DNA from: Immundisolibacter sp.
Lineage (GTDB): Bacteria; Pseudomonadota; Gammaproteobacteria; Immundisolibacterales; Immundisolibacteraceae
Direction of reading: 5' to 3'
Length of the DNA: 64,000 nt
NCBI RefSeq assembly: GCF_014359565.1
Contig: NZ_JACIZD010000001.1
Span: 726,587 to 790,586 of the forward strand
The notes under the pieces: generated by a model
What the model was told of the DNA's origin: nothing
Database searches by the model: none
The model's input: the letters and a program-made list of their open reading frames with translations, nothing else
Translations under genes and position numbers: made by a program
In this document: piece after piece, positions 1-21,056 of the stretch
Position numbering within the stretch: position 1 is the stretch's first letter
How the letters are laid out: each line of letters starts with the position of its first letter

Positions 1-310
1 CAGCATGATGGAAGAGAAATTCGGTGTCAGCGCGGCCGCGTTTGCGGCGGCGCCAGTGGCCGTTGCCGGTGGCGAAGCCGCCGCGCAGGTTGAGGAGCGC
101 ACGGAGTTCGACGTGGTCATGTCGAGCTTTGGCGAGAACAAGGTCAACGTCATCAAGACCGTGCGCGCCCTGACCGGCCTGGGCCTGAAGGAAGCCAAGG
201 ACCTGGTGGAGGCCGTGCCGGCCACCATCAAGACCGGCATTCCGAAGGCCGAGGCTGAGGATGTGGTAAAGCAGCTGGTCGAGGCGGGCGCGGCAGCCGA
301 GGTCAAGTAA
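1..310 (+). CDS. rplL: 50S ribosomal protein L7/L12, C-terminal part (5' end outside window)
   Basis: L7/L12 forms the multimeric stalk of the large subunit that recruits and activates translational GTPases such as EF-G and EF-Tu. The reading frame enters from the window edge; about 30 N-terminal residues (dimerisation and L10-binding part) lie outside. Visible are the end of the N-terminal domain ([11 protein letters not shown]), the Ala/Val-rich hinge, and the whole factor-binding C-terminal domain with [13 protein letters not shown], ending in EVK as in E. coli. It precedes rpoB, as in the usual rplJL-rpoBC arrangement, so L10 (rplJ) is expected just upstream. The internal Met codons at 5 and 8 should not be taken as the start. 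Identity is near certain. Confidence 0.97.
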   Translation, partial: SMMEEKFGVSAAAFAAAPVAVAGGEAAAQVEERTEFDVVMSSFGENKVNVIKTVRALTGLGLKEAKDLVEAVPATIKTGIPKAEAEDVVKQLVEAGAAAEVK

Positions 311-569
311 TCGTCGCCGAGCCGCGTCTGAGCCGATCGGCAGGACGCATCCACGGTCCGGTCCGGCCGCCATCTTCGGCGGCTAGGTCGTGCTGTACCC
401 AAGGGAAGGCCCCAGGCGCTGCGTGCTGGTGTAAACAACCGGCCACGTTGCGTCGGGGTCTTCTTTTGTCTCGTTTTTTGGCCGCTCCGCGTGCCGTCGT
501 CGGGCAGTGCATTGCCGACAGGCCTGGCCGCGAGTGACATCTGAAGGTTTCGTCTGGGGGCTGCGATCC
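311..569 (+). other. rplL-rpoB intergenic region
   Basis: 259 bases without a gene. In E. coli the same interval carries a partial attenuator and an RNase III site. Here there is a T-rich stretch near 470-478 flanked by short complementary arms (GGCCA near 440, TGGCC near 478), which could form a weak hairpin. I see no convincing promoter. An attenuator role is inference from position only. Confidence 0.3.
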
Positions 570-4646
<4,077 letters not shown>

Positions 4647-4694
4647 GGCAGTACCGAACTGCGGTTTTCGGTCACCTGAAGCGGGGATACGATC

Positions 4695-8918
<4,224 letters not shown>

Positions 8919-8930
8919 CGTTGCCTTCTG

Positions 8931-8958
8931 CTGGCCCGCCCCTGCCGGGGCGGGCCAG
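8931..8958 (+). terminator. GC-rich hairpin after rpoC
   Basis: A perfect 12-bp inverted repeat (CTGGCCCGCCCC / its complement) with a 4-base loop begins 12 bases after the rpoC stop. No T run follows it, so it may act as an RNA 3'-end stabiliser or a Rho-assisted terminator rather than a classic intrinsic one. Confidence 0.55.
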
Positions 8959-9107
8959 CCCGCGTACGAACCCGGTGAAGGCCCGTATGGCCAGGATGTT
9001 GCGCCCTGGCGGGTGCTTGCCGGGTTCGGTTGATGGCATTTGAATTGTGATCGGCTGCGATTGCGCCGAATGCGTCTGTTGAAGACCGGAACGGCGCGCT
9101 TTTTGGG

Positions 9108-9136
9108 TTGACAGTGACCCCGCCGATCCCTAGAAT
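9108..9136 (+). promoter_or_regulatory. sigma70 promoter of the str operon (rpsL)
   Basis: TTGACA at 9108-9113, a 17-base spacer, and TAGAAT at 9131-9136: a consensus -35 box and a one-mismatch -10. The expected start point is near 9143, only a few bases ahead of the hairpin at 9148. It lies 70 bases upstream of rpsL and would drive rpsL-rpsG-fusA-tuf and, because no terminator is seen further on, probably the downstream ribosomal genes too. Confidence 0.8.
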
Positions 9137-9147
9137 TCCGCTCCCCT

Positions 9148-9179
9148 GACAGGTCGGGGCCCCGTTGCCCCGGCCTGTC
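9148..9179 (+). promoter_or_regulatory. Leader hairpin of the rpsL transcript
   Basis: A 12-bp stem (one G-T pair) with an 8-base loop: GACAGGTCGGGG at 9148-9159 pairs with CCCCGGCCTGTC at 9168-9179, followed by the T/A-rich TATTTATTTG. It starts about 5 bases after the predicted +1, so it would form the 5' end of the mRNA. It could act as an attenuator or as a 5' stabilising stem; the sequence does not say which. Confidence 0.6.
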
Positions 9180-9205
9180 TATTTATTTGTGACCAGGAAT
9201 TTTCC

Positions 9206-9580
9206 ATGGCGACGATCAACCAGCTGGTCCGCAAGCCGCGCGTGCAGCCGCGAAAGAAGTCGCCGGTTCCGGCGCTCGAAGCCTGTCCGCAGAAGCGTGG
9301 CGTGTGCACGCGTGTCTACACCACCACGCCCAAGAAGCCGAACTCGGCCCTGCGCAAGGTGGCGCGCGTGCGCCTGACCAATGGCTTTGAGGTCACCACC
9401 TATATCGGTGGCGAAGGCCATAACCTGCAGGAGCACTCGGTGGTGCTGATTCGCGGCGGTCGCGTCAAGGACTTGCCCGGCGTGCGCTACCACACAGTGC
9501 GCGGCACGCTCGACACCACGGGTGTCAAGGATCGTCGCCAGGGTCGCTCCAAGTACGGTGCCAAGCGGCCCAAGAGCTGA
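9206..9580 (+). CDS. rpsL: 30S ribosomal protein S12
   Basis: S12 sits at the decoding centre and controls accuracy. 124 residues, the usual length. ATG at 9206 gives [12 protein letters not shown]. The streptomycin region is wild type: [11 protein letters not shown] (Lys43 here) and [12 protein letters not shown], which carries the Asp that is methylthiolated in many bacteria. It is the first gene of the str operon, directly under the 9108 promoter, 65 bases ahead of rpsG. Confidence 0.99.
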   Translation: MATINQLVRKPRVQPRKKSPVPALEACPQKRGVCTRVYTTTPKKPNSALRKVARVRLTNGFEVTTYIGGEGHNLQEHSVVLIRGGRVKDLPGVRYHTVRGTLDTTGVKDRRQGRSKYGAKRPKS

Positions 9581-9645
9581 TCGATTCCAGGCGCCCCGGC
9601 GTTCACCCGCCGGGCGACTTTTCCCGATTTCTTTAGAGATCTGCC

Positions 9646-10116
9646 ATGTCGAGACGACGAGTACCCGCCAAGCGCGACATCCTTCCGGACCCCAAGTTCG
9701 GCGACAAGGTGTTGGCCAAGCTGATTAACGTGATCATGCATGACGGCAAGAAGTCGGTCGCCGAGGCCATCGTGTACGGTGCCCTGGATCGCCTGACGGA
9801 GAAATCGGCGTCCGATCCGGTGGAAAAGGTCCGCCAGGCGCTGACCAATATCGGGCCGCTGGTCGAGGTCAAGTCCCGTCGTGTCGGTGGCGCCAACTAC
9901 CAGGTGCCGACCGAGGTGCGCCCGTCCCGTCAGCAGGCGCTGGCCATGCGCTGGCTGATCGATGCCGCCCGCAAGCGTGGCGAGAAATCCATGGCGCTGC
10001 GCCTGGCCGGTGAAATCGGCGACGCGTCCGAGAACCGCGGCGCGGCCGTGAAAAAGCGCGAAGACACCCACCGCATGGCGGAGGCCAACAAGGCCTTCTC
10101 CCATTACCGCTGGTAA
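9646..10116 (+). CDS. rpsG: 30S ribosomal protein S7
   Basis: S7 nucleates assembly of the 30S head by binding the 3' domain of 16S rRNA and contacts E-site tRNA. 156 residues, beginning [19 protein letters not shown] and ending [15 protein letters not shown], the conserved short form. In E. coli S7 is the translational repressor of the str operon, binding between rpsL and rpsG; the 65-base spacer here could play that role but I could not confirm a matching structure. Confidence 0.98.
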   Translation: MSRRRVPAKRDILPDPKFGDKVLAKLINVIMHDGKKSVAEAIVYGALDRLTEKSASDPVEKVRQALTNIGPLVEVKSRRVGGANYQVPTEVRPSRQQALAMRWLIDAARKRGEKSMALRLAGEIGDASENRGAAVKKREDTHRMAEANKAFSHYRW

Positions 10117-10156
10117 GCAGCGGTTTCTGAATCCGGATTCGACCGAGTAAACAGTC

Positions 10157-12241
<2,085 letters not shown>

Positions 12242-12280
12242 CGTCCGTCGGACGGGTCAGTCAAGCGAAGGGTGTGAGTC

Positions 12281-13471
<1,191 letters not shown>

Positions 13472-13476
13472 GCACC

Positions 13477-13788
13477 ATGGCCGGACAGAAGATTCGCATC
13501 CGTTTGAAATCCTTCTCGCATCAGCTGATCGACAAGTCGGCGCGCGAGATCGTCGACACCGCCAAGCGTACCGGCTCACGTGTGCACGGGCCGATCCCGC
13601 TGCCGGTGAAGATCGAACGCTTCACGCTGCTGCGCTCGCCGCACAAGGACAAGGATTCGCGCGATCAGTTCGAGATTCGCACCCACAAGCGGTTGATGGA
13701 CATCATCGACCCGACCGACAAGACGGTGGATGCGCTGATGAATCTGGATCTGGCCGCCGGCGTGGACGTGCATATCAAGCTCAGCTGA
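13477..13788 (+). CDS. rpsJ: 30S ribosomal protein S10 (NusE)
   Basis: S10 is a 30S head protein and, as NusE, links NusG and antitermination complexes to translating ribosomes. 103 residues, start ATG at 13477 ([19 protein letters not shown]), end VDVHIKLS. First gene of the S10 set, five bases after tuf and 71 bases before rplC. With so short an upstream gap there is no room for an S10 leader of the E. coli kind (the L4-controlled attenuator), so that control is probably absent or different. Confidence 0.98.
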   Translation: MAGQKIRIRLKSFSHQLIDKSAREIVDTAKRTGSRVHGPIPLPVKIERFTLLRSPHKDKDSRDQFEIRTHKRLMDIIDPTDKTVDALMNLDLAAGVDVHIKLS

Positions 13789-13859
13789 CGGCCGTGGGCA
13801 GGCCCCGAAGGGTGGGGTTGCAGCCCGGGCGATTTGGATAACAGGTAAGGGAACCAGGC

Positions 13860-14513
13860 ATGGCCATTGGTTTGGTGGGCCGCAAGTGCGGCATGACACG
13901 AATATTCACGCCGGAAGGCGCCGGGGTGCCGGTGACGGTGGTCGACGTGTCCAACAATCGCGTGGTGCAGGTGCGCACCGCCGAGGTGGACGGCTATCGA
14001 GCCGTGCAGGTCTCGCGCGGCAGCAAGCGTGCGGCGCTGGTCGACAAGGCCCTGGCCGGGCACTACGCCAAGGCCGGGGTCGAGCCCGGACGCAGCCTGA
14101 CCGAGTTTCGCCTGCCCGAAGGCGCAGGTGACGAGTTGGCGGTTGGCGACACCCTGTCCCCCGATCAGTTCGAGGCAGGCCAGATGGTCAGCGTGACCGG
14201 TGTGACGCGCGGCCGGGGGTTCACCGGCACCGTGGCGCGCTGGGGTTTTCGCGGCGGCGACGCCACGCACGGCAACTCGCTGTCGCACCGTGCGCCGGGC
14301 TCCATCGGTCAGAACCAGACGCCGGGCCGCGTGTTTCCGGGCAAGAAGATGGCTGGTCACGCCGGCGATGTGCAGCGTACGCAGCGCAATCTCGAGGTGA
14401 TCAAGGTAGACGCGCAGCGCGGCCTGCTGCTGATCAAGGGCGCGGTGCCCGGGCCAACGGGTGGTGAGCTGATCGTGCGGCCGATCGTGAGCGGCAAGAA
14501 GGCAGGGGCGTGA
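13860..14513 (+). CDS. rplC: 50S ribosomal protein L3
   Basis: Early assembly protein whose loop reaches toward the peptidyl transferase centre. 217 residues, beginning [16 protein letters not shown]. The conserved [20 protein letters not shown] segment near residues 143-162 contains the Gln that is methylated by PrmB in E. coli. One base separates its stop from rplD. Confidence 0.98.
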   Translation: MAIGLVGRKCGMTRIFTPEGAGVPVTVVDVSNNRVVQVRTAEVDGYRAVQVSRGSKRAALVDKALAGHYAKAGVEPGRSLTEFRLPEGAGDELAVGDTLSPDQFEAGQMVSVTGVTRGRGFTGTVARWGFRGGDATHGNSLSHRAPGSIGQNQTPGRVFPGKKMAGHAGDVQRTQRNLEVIKVDAQRGLLLIKGAVPGPTGGELIVRPIVSGKKAGA

Positions 14514-14514
14514 C

Positions 14515-15135
14515 ATGGAAATGCCAGTAACCGCGATCGAAGGCACCGTCGGCAGCGTAATGCTTGCCGATGCCGTGTTCGATCGGCCGTTCAACGAAGG
14601 TCTGGTGCACCAGATGGTGGTGGCCTTCATGGCCAATGCGCGCCAGGCCGACGCCAAGCAGAAAACCCGCACCGAAGTGCGTGGCGGTGGCCGCAAGCCG
14701 TGGAAGCAGAAGGGCAGCGGTCGGGCTCGCGCCGGCAGCATCCGCAGCCCGCTGTGGCGCGGGGGTGGCAAGGTGTTCCCGGCCGGCGGCGAGAACTACA
14801 GCCAGAAGCTGAACAAGAAGATGTACCGCGCGGGTATGCGCAGCATCTTCTCGGAGCTGGCGCGGCTGGGTCGCCTGCAGCTGGTCGACGGCTTCCCGCT
14901 GGAGGCGCCAAAGACCCGCGCGTTGGTCGAGCGCCTGGAACAACTGCAGATTCCGACTGGTCATTTGCTGCTGGTGGTCGATGAGCTGACGGTGGAGCTG
15001 GCCTTGGCCGCACGCAACCTGGTCGGCGTCGAGGCGTGCGAAGTACAGGATTTGAATCCGCTGGCGCTGATCTGGGCCGAGCGGATCGTGATGACCGCCA
15101 ATGCGGCGCGCGCCGTCGAGGAGTGGCTGCAGTGA
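14515..15135 (+). CDS. rplD: 50S ribosomal protein L4
   Basis: L4 lines the peptide exit tunnel; in E. coli it also represses the S10 operon. 206 residues. The tunnel loop [19 protein letters not shown] is present around residues 56-75, the region where macrolide-resistance changes occur; it looks wild type. ATG at 14515 follows the L3 stop by one base. The stop overlaps the GTG start of rplW. Confidence 0.98.
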   Translation: MEMPVTAIEGTVGSVMLADAVFDRPFNEGLVHQMVVAFMANARQADAKQKTRTEVRGGGRKPWKQKGSGRARAGSIRSPLWRGGGKVFPAGGENYSQKLNKKMYRAGMRSIFSELARLGRLQLVDGFPLEAPKTRALVERLEQLQIPTGHLLLVVDELTVELALAARNLVGVEACEVQDLNPLALIWAERIVMTANAARAVEEWLQ

Positions 15136-15416
15136 ACGAAGCGAGACTGTTCGAGATCATCCGGGCGCCGCACATTTCCGAGAAGGGCACGCGGGTCGCT
15201 GAGAAACACCGCCAGATCGTGTTCAAGGTGGCGCTGGACGCCAGCAAGGACGAGATCCGCGCCGCGGTCGAGCATGCCTTCTCGGTGAAGGTGCAGGCCG
15301 TGCGCACGCTGCGCGTGAAAGGCAAGCCCAAGCGCCAGGGACACCGCAGGGACTGGAAGAAGAGCTACGTCACGCTCGCTCCCGGGCACGATATCGACTT
15401 CACCGGGGTTGCCTGA
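15132..15416 (+). CDS. rplW: 50S ribosomal protein L23
   Basis: L23 sits at the tunnel exit and docks trigger factor and SRP. 94 residues. The start is GTG at 15132, overlapping the rplD stop (GTGA), giving [19 protein letters not shown]; a longer reading from 15036 would run inside rplD. The trigger-factor contact FEIIRAPHISEK region and the basic KPKRQGHRRDWKKSYVTL extension are present. Confidence 0.97.
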   Translation: MNEARLFEIIRAPHISEKGTRVAEKHRQIVFKVALDASKDEIRAAVEHAFSVKVQAVRTLRVKGKPKRQGHRRDWKKSYVTLAPGHDIDFTGVA

Positions 15417-15446
15417 TAGGCGCCCAAGGAACGCCGGAACAGCATC

Positions 15447-16274
15447 ATGGCAGTAGTCAAGAGAAAACCAACCTCACCGGGCCGCCGCTTCGTCGTGAGC
15501 GTGGTCACGCCGGAGTTGCACAAGGGCGCGCCATACGCGCCGCTGGTGGTTGCCAAGCAGCGCACCGGTGGCCGCAACAGCGACGGCCGCATCACCACCC
15601 GGCATCAGGGTGGCGGTCACAAGCAGCGCTATCGCATTGTCGATTTTCGGCGCGAGAAGGATGGCATTCCGGCCCGCGTCGAGCGCCTGGAGTACGACCC
15701 CAATCGCACCGCGCACCTGGCGCTGCTGCTGTATGCCGATGGCGAGCGTCGCTACATCATTGCCCCCAAGGGCGTGAGTGCCGGCAGCAAGCTGATGTCG
15801 GGCGTGCAGGCGCCGATTGAGGCGGGCAACACGCTGCCGCTGCGAAACGTGCCGGTCGGCAGCACGGTCCACTGTGTGGAGCTGAAAGTCGGCAAGGGTG
15901 CCCAGCTGGCGCGAAGCGCCGGCACTTCGGCGCAGCTGCTGGCCCGCGAGGGCGATTCGGTGACGCTGCGCCTGAAGTCCGGCGAGATTCGGCGCGTGCC
16001 TGCCGACTGTCGGGCGACCCTCGGCGAGGTAGGCAACGGCGAGCATTCGCTGCGCTCGCTGGGCAAGGCCGGCGCCACCCGCTGGCGCGGCATCCGCCCG
16101 ACGGTGCGCGGTGTGGCCATGAACCCGGTCGATCATCCGCACGGTGGTGGTGAGGGACGCACCTCGGGTGGACGTCATCCGGTCTCGCCCTGGGGTGTGC
16201 CGACCAAGGGTTACAAGACCCGCAAGAACAAGCGTACCAGCGGCCAGATCGTGCGCCGGCGCAGCGTCAAGTAA
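15447..16274 (+). CDS. rplB: 50S ribosomal protein L2
   Basis: L2 binds domain IV of 23S rRNA and is needed for subunit joining and peptidyl transfer. 275 residues. The conserved [20 protein letters not shown] region near the C-terminus holds the key His. Starts 30 bases after rplW; followed by rpsS after 21 bases. Confidence 0.98.
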   Translation: MAVVKRKPTSPGRRFVVSVVTPELHKGAPYAPLVVAKQRTGGRNSDGRITTRHQGGGHKQRYRIVDFRREKDGIPARVERLEYDPNRTAHLALLLYADGERRYIIAPKGVSAGSKLMSGVQAPIEAGNTLPLRNVPVGSTVHCVELKVGKGAQLARSAGTSAQLLAREGDSVTLRLKSGEIRRVPADCRATLGEVGNGEHSLRSLGKAGATRWRGIRPTVRGVAMNPVDHPHGGGEGRTSGGRHPVSPWGVPTKGYKTRKNKRTSGQIVRRRSVK

Positions 16275-16295
16275 GGACAGGACGGAGCCAGACTC

Positions 16296-16571
16296 GTGCC
16301 AAGATCCGTAAAGAAGGGACCGTTCGTCGATCTGCATCTGATGCAGAAGGTCGAACAGATAGTCGCCAGCGGCGGCAGCCGCAAGCCGATCAAGACCTGG
16401 TCGCGGCGTTCCACCGTGCTGCCGGACATGGTCGGCCTGACCTTTGCCGTGCACAACGGCCGCCAGCACGTGCCGGTCGTGGTCAACGAAAACATGGTCG
16501 GCCACAAGCTGGGCGAGTTCGTGCCCACGCGCACCTACCGCGGCCACGTGGCCGACCGCAAGACGCGCTGA
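16296..16571 (+). CDS. rpsS: 30S ribosomal protein S19
   Basis: S19 forms a complex with S13 in the 30S head and contacts A-site tRNA. 91 residues. GTG start at 16296 gives [16 protein letters not shown], the family start. The conserved [12 protein letters not shown] and [16 protein letters not shown] segments are intact. It is in the usual place between rplB and rplV. Confidence 0.98.
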   Translation: MPRSVKKGPFVDLHLMQKVEQIVASGGSRKPIKTWSRRSTVLPDMVGLTFAVHNGRQHVPVVVNENMVGHKLGEFVPTRTYRGHVADRKTR

Positions 16572-16578
16572 GGCAGTC

Positions 16579-16926
16579 ATGGAAACCTTTGCTTTGATGC
16601 GCAATGCGCACATTTCCGCCCAGAAGGGACGGTTGGTGGCCGACCAGGTGCGTGGCATGCCGGTTGACAAGGCGCTGCAGCTGCTGCTGCACAGCACCAA
16701 GAAGGCCGCCCACCTGGTCAAGAAGGTGGTCGAGTCGGCCATTGCCAACGCCGAGCACAACAACGGCGCCGACGTGGACGAGCTGCGGATCGCAGCCGTG
16801 TGCGTGGACGAGGGCCCGTCGATGAAGCGCTTCCATGCCCGCGCGCGCGGTCGCGGCAACCGGATCACGAAGCGTACCTGTCACATCAAGGTCGTTGTCA
16901 GCGACCAGAAAAAGGCCAAGGGCTAA
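16579..16926 (+). CDS. rplV: 50S ribosomal protein L22
   Basis: L22 spans the 50S subunit and its long beta hairpin lines the exit tunnel. 115 residues. ATG at 16579 gives [20 protein letters not shown]; the longer frame from 16444 runs antiparallel to nothing real and lies within rpsS. The tunnel hairpin [18 protein letters not shown] is present around residues 82-99 without deletions. Confidence 0.97.
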   Translation: METFALMRNAHISAQKGRLVADQVRGMPVDKALQLLLHSTKKAAHLVKKVVESAIANAEHNNGADVDELRIAAVCVDEGPSMKRFHARARGRGNRITKRTCHIKVVVSDQKKAKG

Positions 16927-16931
16927 CCCAC

Positions 16932-17591
16932 ATGGGACAGAAAGTTCACCCGACCGGCATCCGACTGGGCGTCGTCAAGGATCATAATTCGCGCTGGTAC
17001 GCTCAGGGTCGCGCCTTCGCCGATAACCTGAACGCCGACATTGCCGTGCGGGCCCTGTTGCGCAAGCACTTGGCGCACGCCTCGGTGAGCCGCATCGAGA
17101 TCGAGCGCCCGGCACAGAATGCACGCGTGATCATTCACACCGCGCGTCCGGGCATCGTCATCGGCAAGAAAGGCGACGACATCGAGAAGCTGCGTCGGCT
17201 GGTTGGCGAGCGGATGGGCATTCCGGTGCACATCAGTGTCGAGGAAATCCGTCGCCCGGAGCTGGACGCCTACCTGGTGGCCGAGAGCGTGGCCCAGCAG
17301 CTGGAGCGGCGCATCATGTTTCGCCGCGCCATGCGCCGGGCGGTGACCAATGCCATGCGCCTGCACGCGCAGGGCATTCGCATCAACGTCGGTGGCCGTC
17401 TGAACGGCGCCGAGATCGCACGCAGCGAGTGGTATCGCGAGGGTCGGGTGCCGCTGCACACCTTCCGCGCCAACATCGATTACGGCACCGCCGAGGCCAA
17501 GACCACCTACGGGATCATTGGCGTCAAGGTCTGGATTTATAAGGGCGACGGTCCCGAGGGCGCCGACGGCGCTCACGCACCGGGCGCCTGA
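16932..17591 (+). CDS. rpsC: 30S ribosomal protein S3
   Basis: S3 guards the mRNA entry channel and has helicase activity with S4 and S5. 219 residues. ATG at 16932 gives [20 protein letters not shown]. The KH-type RNA-binding loop [15 protein letters not shown] is visible near residues 73-87. The C-terminal tail after VWIYKGD is short and Gly/Ala-rich. Five bases after rplV. Confidence 0.98.
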   Translation: MGQKVHPTGIRLGVVKDHNSRWYAQGRAFADNLNADIAVRALLRKHLAHASVSRIEIERPAQNARVIIHTARPGIVIGKKGDDIEKLRRLVGERMGIPVHISVEEIRRPELDAYLVAESVAQQLERRIMFRRAMRRAVTNAMRLHAQGIRINVGGRLNGAEIARSEWYREGRVPLHTFRANIDYGTAEAKTTYGIIGVKVWIYKGDGPEGADGAHAPGA

Positions 17592-17608
17592 GATAACAGG
17601 AAAGCACC

Positions 17609-18025
17609 ATGTTGCAGCCTAAGCGGACGAAATTCCGCAAACAGTTCAAGGGTCGTAACCGGGGCCTGGCCCTGGTCGGCAACGCCGTCAGCTTCGGCGA
17701 GTTCGGCCTCAAGGCGGTCAGCCGCGGGCGCATCACTGCCCGCCAGATCGAGGCCGCGCGTCGCGCCATCAGCCGGCACGTGCGTCGCGGCGGGAAGATC
17801 TGGATCCGCATCTTCCCGGACAAGCCGATTTCCAAGAAGCCGCTCGAAGTCCGCATGGGCAAGGGCAAGGGTGCGGTCGAGTACTGGGTCGCCGAGATTC
17901 AGCCCGGCAAGGTGCTGTACGAAATGGAAGGTGTGGACGAAGCCGTGGCCCGCGAGGCGATGGCGCTGGCCGCCGCCAAATTGTCGGTACGCACCACCTT
18001 CGTGAAGCGGGGGCTTACGGCATGA
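17609..18025 (+). CDS. rplP: 50S ribosomal protein L16
   Basis: L16 contacts A- and P-site tRNA elbows near the peptidyl transferase centre. 138 residues, [19 protein letters not shown]. The [20 protein letters not shown] segment holds the Arg/Lys-rich loop region; the E. coli Arg81 hydroxylation site falls near RMGKGKG. The stop overlaps the rpmC ATG by four bases. Confidence 0.98.
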   Translation: MLQPKRTKFRKQFKGRNRGLALVGNAVSFGEFGLKAVSRGRITARQIEAARRAISRHVRRGGKIWIRIFPDKPISKKPLEVRMGKGKGAVEYWVAEIQPGKVLYEMEGVDEAVAREAMALAAAKLSVRTTFVKRGLTA

Positions 18026-18222
18026 AGATCGCTGAACTGCGCGGCAAGTCGGCCGCCGAACTGAACAAGAAGCTGATCGAGCTGCATCGCGAGCACCTGA
18101 ATCTGCGGGTGCAGCGGGCGACCGGTCAGCTGGCTCGGCCGTCACGCTTCCGCGCCTTGCGGCGCGAGGTGGCGCAAATCAAGACCCTTCTGAAAGAACA
18201 GGCTTCGCAGGCAAGCGCATGA
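18022..18222 (+). CDS. rpmC: 50S ribosomal protein L29
   Basis: Small helical protein next to L23 at the tunnel exit, part of the SRP/trigger-factor docking site. 66 residues, [20 protein letters not shown]. The conserved [14 protein letters not shown] helix is present. Overlaps rplP and rpsQ by four bases at each end, a sign of translational coupling. Confidence 0.96.
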   Translation: MKIAELRGKSAAELNKKLIELHREHLNLRVQRATGQLARPSRFRALRREVAQIKTLLKEQASQASA

Positions 18223-18482
18223 CGGAAGAAACTGTAAGTCGTCGCACGGTGGTCGGCCGGGTGGTGAGCGACAAGATGGAGAAGTCCATCAGCGTGCTGG
18301 TTGAAACCCGCGAGCAACACCCGATCTACAAGAAATACCTGCGTCGCTCGACCAAGTTCCATGCTCACGATGCCGCCAACGAGTGCCGCATCGGTGATCT
18401 GGTGCGGATCGAGGAATGCCGGCCGCTGTCCAAGACCAAGACCTGGCGTCTGGTCGAGGTCATCGAGCGGATCGGCGGTTGA
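18219..18482 (+). CDS. rpsQ: 30S ribosomal protein S17
   Basis: Primary 16S rRNA binder of the 30S body. 87 residues with the S17 signature [19 protein letters not shown] near the start and [18 protein letters not shown] near the end. It overlaps the rpmC stop by four bases, and rplN follows after 25 bases. Confidence 0.97.
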   Translation: MTEETVSRRTVVGRVVSDKMEKSISVLVETREQHPIYKKYLRRSTKFHAHDAANECRIGDLVRIEECRPLSKTKTWRLVEVIERIGG

Positions 18483-18507
18483 GCGCGCCAGCCAAGCGGA
18501 GACGGTC

Positions 18508-18876
18508 ATGATTCAGATGCAAAGCCACCTCGATGTGGCCGACAACAGTGGCGCACGGCGCGTGATGTGCATCAAGGTGCTGGGTGGGTCCAAGCGGCGC
18601 TATGCCGGCGTCGGTGACGTGATCCGCGTGAGCATCAAGGACGCCATTCCGCGGGGCAAGGTCAAGAAGGGCGAGGTTTACCGGGCCGTGGTGGTGCGCA
18701 CCGTGCATGGTGTGCGGCGCTCGGACGGTTCCAAGATTCGCTTCGACAGCAACGCCGTGGTGTTGCTCAACAATCAGGGTGCGCCGATCGGTACGCGCAT
18801 CTTCGGGCCGGTGACGCGCGAGTTGCGTACCGAGCAGTTCATGCGTCTGGTGTCGCTGGCACCGGAAGTTCTCTGA
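18508..18876 (+). CDS. rplN: 50S ribosomal protein L14
   Basis: L14 forms an intersubunit bridge and is the target of the silencing factor RsfS. 122 residues. ATG at 18508 gives [19 protein letters not shown], matching the family; the longer frame from 18301 overlaps rpsQ. The end is [18 protein letters not shown]. Confidence 0.98.
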   Translation: MIQMQSHLDVADNSGARRVMCIKVLGGSKRRYAGVGDVIRVSIKDAIPRGKVKKGEVYRAVVVRTVHGVRRSDGSKIRFDSNAVVLLNNQGAPIGTRIFGPVTRELRTEQFMRLVSLAPEVL

Positions 18877-18886
18877 GGGATCACGC

Positions 18887-19201
18887 ATGCGCAAGATCAA
18901 GCGAGGCGACGAGGTCATCGTCATCACCGGGCGGGACAAGGGCAAGCGCGGCCAGGTGGTGCGCATGGTGGCGGCCGACAAGGTGGTCGTCGAGGGCGTG
19001 AACGTGGTCAAGAAGCACGTCAAGCCGAACCCGATGAGCGGGCAGCAGGGCGGCATCCTGGAAAAGGAAATGCCGCTGCAGGTGTCCAATGTTGCCTATT
19101 TCAACAAGGCCACCCAGCGTGCCGACCGCATCGGCTTTCGGGTGCTCGAAGACGGGCGCAAGGTGCGCTTTACCAAATCCAACGGCGAGGTGGTCGACTG
19201 A
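18887..19201 (+). CDS. rplX: 50S ribosomal protein L24
   Basis: Assembly initiator of the 50S subunit, also near the tunnel exit. 104 residues with a KOW motif at the start ([20 protein letters not shown]). Ten bases after rplN. Confidence 0.97.
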   Translation: MRKIKRGDEVIVITGRDKGKRGQVVRMVAADKVVVEGVNVVKKHVKPNPMSGQQGGILEKEMPLQVSNVAYFNKATQRADRIGFRVLEDGRKVRFTKSNGEVVD

Positions 19202-19216
19202 GGTCGGCCGGTGCAC

Positions 19217-19756
19217 ATGACAAGGCTGGAACAATATTACAAGGACGTGGTCGTTGCCCGACTGCGCGAGGAACTGGGTATCGCCAACGTGATGGCGGTG
19301 CCCAAGCTGCTCAAGGTCACGCTGAACATGGGGGTTGGTGAGGCCGCGGCCGACAAGAAGGCGCTCGACGCCGCCGTCGCCGACATGACCCTGATCAGCG
19401 GGCAGAAGCCGCAGGTCACCAAGGCGCGCAAGGCGGTGGCGAGCTTCAAGATTCGCGAGGGCTGGCCCATCGGCTGCAAGGTGACCCTGCGCCGGGCGCG
19501 CATGTATGAGTTCCTGGACCGCTTCATCACCGTTGCGGCGCCGCGCATCCGCGATTTTCGCGGCCTGTCGCCGCGCGGCTTCGACGGCCGTGGCAACTAC
19601 AACATGGGCCTGACCGAACAGATCATTTTTCCTGAGATCGATTTCGACAAGGTCGACAAGATTCGCGGCATGGATGTGTCGATCAGTACCACGGCGATCA
19701 ATGACGAGCACGGTCGGGCGCTGCTGACCGCATTCAACTTTCCCTTCCGGGGCTGA
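19217..19756 (+). CDS. rplE: 50S ribosomal protein L5
   Basis: Binds 5S rRNA and forms a bridge to the 30S head. 179 residues from ATG at 19217 ([16 protein letters not shown]); a GTG six bases upstream would add Met-His but the ATG start aligns with E. coli. The segment [16 protein letters not shown] and the C-terminal AFNFPFRG are conserved. Confidence 0.97.
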   Translation: MTRLEQYYKDVVVARLREELGIANVMAVPKLLKVTLNMGVGEAAADKKALDAAVADMTLISGQKPQVTKARKAVASFKIREGWPIGCKVTLRRARMYEFLDRFITVAAPRIRDFRGLSPRGFDGRGNYNMGLTEQIIFPEIDFDKVDKIRGMDVSISTTAINDEHGRALLTAFNFPFRG

Positions 19757-19766
19757 GGACACAGCT

Positions 19767-20072
19767 GTGGCCAAGACATCCGTAATCAATCGCAACGAAA
19801 AGCGTGCCGCGCTGGTGCGCAAGTACGCTGCGCGCCGCGCCGAACTGAAGGCTGCGGCCGTGAACGTGAACCTGTCCGAGGAGCAGCGTTACGCCGCGCA
19901 GTTGGCGCTGCAAAAGTTGCCGCGTGACGCCAGCCCGGTGCGGCTGGTCAGCCGCTGCCAGGCCACCGGCCGGGCACATGGCGTGTACAAGAAATTCGGC
20001 CTCGGGCGCAACAAGCTGCGCGAAGCATCCATGCGCGGCGATGTGCCGGGCATGGTCAAGGCCAGCTGGTAA
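19767..20072 (+). CDS. rpsN: 30S ribosomal protein S14
   Basis: 30S head protein. 101 residues, the long zinc-free form: it has a single Cys ([17 protein letters not shown]) and lacks the CxxC pairs of the short zinc type. Start is GTG at 19767. Standard place between rplE and rpsH. Confidence 0.97.
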   Translation: MAKTSVINRNEKRAALVRKYAARRAELKAAAVNVNLSEEQRYAAQLALQKLPRDASPVRLVSRCQATGRAHGVYKKFGLGRNKLREASMRGDVPGMVKASW

Positions 20073-20086
20073 GGTGGAAAAAGCAT

Positions 20087-20482
20087 ATGACCATCATGGA
20101 TCCGATTGCCGACATGCTCACGCGGGTGCGTAATGCACTCGCGCGGCGTTACGCGGAAGTCGTCATGCCGTCTTCGAAGATGAAGATCGCCGTGGCGGAA
20201 GTGCTCAAGAGCGAGGGTTTCATCAGCGGCTTTTCGGTCACCGAGACCGACGGCCGACTGATTCTGACCGTGAGCCTCAAGTACGCCGAAGGCAAACCGG
20301 CCATCCGCAGCCTGCGTCGGGCCAGCCGGCCCGGGCTGCGCATGTACCGCGGCAAGGACGAACTGCCGCGCGTGCTCGGTGGCTTCGGTGTTGCCATCGT
20401 TTCCACGCCGCAGGGCGTGATGTCCGACCGGGCGGCGCGTCGCGCCGGCGTCGGTGGCGAAGTGTTGTGCCTGGTTTCCTGA
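20087..20482 (+). CDS. rpsH: 30S ribosomal protein S8
   Basis: Central 16S rRNA binder; in E. coli it represses the spc operon by binding near the L5 gene. 131 residues, MTIMDPIADMLTRVRNA. The C-terminal segment GVMSDRAARRAGVGGEVLC is conserved. A second Met at 20096 is possible but the first fits the E. coli start (MSMQDPIADML). Confidence 0.98.
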   Translation: MTIMDPIADMLTRVRNALARRYAEVVMPSSKMKIAVAEVLKSEGFISGFSVTETDGRLILTVSLKYAEGKPAIRSLRRASRPGLRMYRGKDELPRVLGGFGVAIVSTPQGVMSDRAARRAGVGGEVLCLVS

Positions 20483-20494
20483 CGGAAAGCTCCA

Positions 20495-21031
20495 ATGTCT
20501 AGAGTTGCCAAAAATCCCATCCCCCTGCCCAAGGGCGTCGAGGTGGTGGTGTCCGCGGACCATGTGCAGGTGAAGGGCGCCAAGGGCAGCCTCTCGCAGG
20601 CCTTGCACCGCGATGTCGAAGTTTCAAACGACGCCGGCGTGCTGCGCGTTGGCGTGCGTGAGGAAACGACCGCGGCCTGGGCGCAGGCCGGCACTGCGCG
20701 GGCGCTGATCAGCAACATGGTCAAGGGCTGCAGCGAAGGCTTTGCGCGCACACTGGATCTGGTCGGCGTCGGCTATCGTGTGCAGATGAAGGGACCGGTG
20801 CTGAGCATTGCCGTGGGCTACTCGCACCCGGTCGAGATGGCGGTGCCGGAAGGCCTGCAGGTTGAGACGCCGACCCAGACGCAGGTCGTGGTGCGCGGCG
20901 CCGATCGTCAGCGCGTCGGCCAGCTGGCGGCCAACATTCGCGCCGTGCGTCCGCCGGAGCCGTACAAGGGCAAGGGAATTCGATACTCCGACGAAGTCGT
21001 GGTCCGTAAAGAGACCAAGAAGAAGAAGTAG
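20495..21031 (+). CDS. rplF: 50S ribosomal protein L6
   Basis: L6 lies near the factor-binding site and sarcin-ricin loop. 178 residues, MSRVAKNPIPLPKGVEV. The RNA-binding signature PEPYKGKGIRYSDEVV is near residues 153-168, followed by a Lys-rich end. Confidence 0.98.
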   Translation: MSRVAKNPIPLPKGVEVVVSADHVQVKGAKGSLSQALHRDVEVSNDAGVLRVGVREETTAAWAQAGTARALISNMVKGCSEGFARTLDLVGVGYRVQMKGPVLSIAVGYSHPVEMAVPEGLQVETPTQTQVVVRGADRQRVGQLAANIRAVRPPEPYKGKGIRYSDEVVVRKETKKKK

Positions 21032-21056
21032 TCGGTAACAGCAGGTAAATCGGGCA

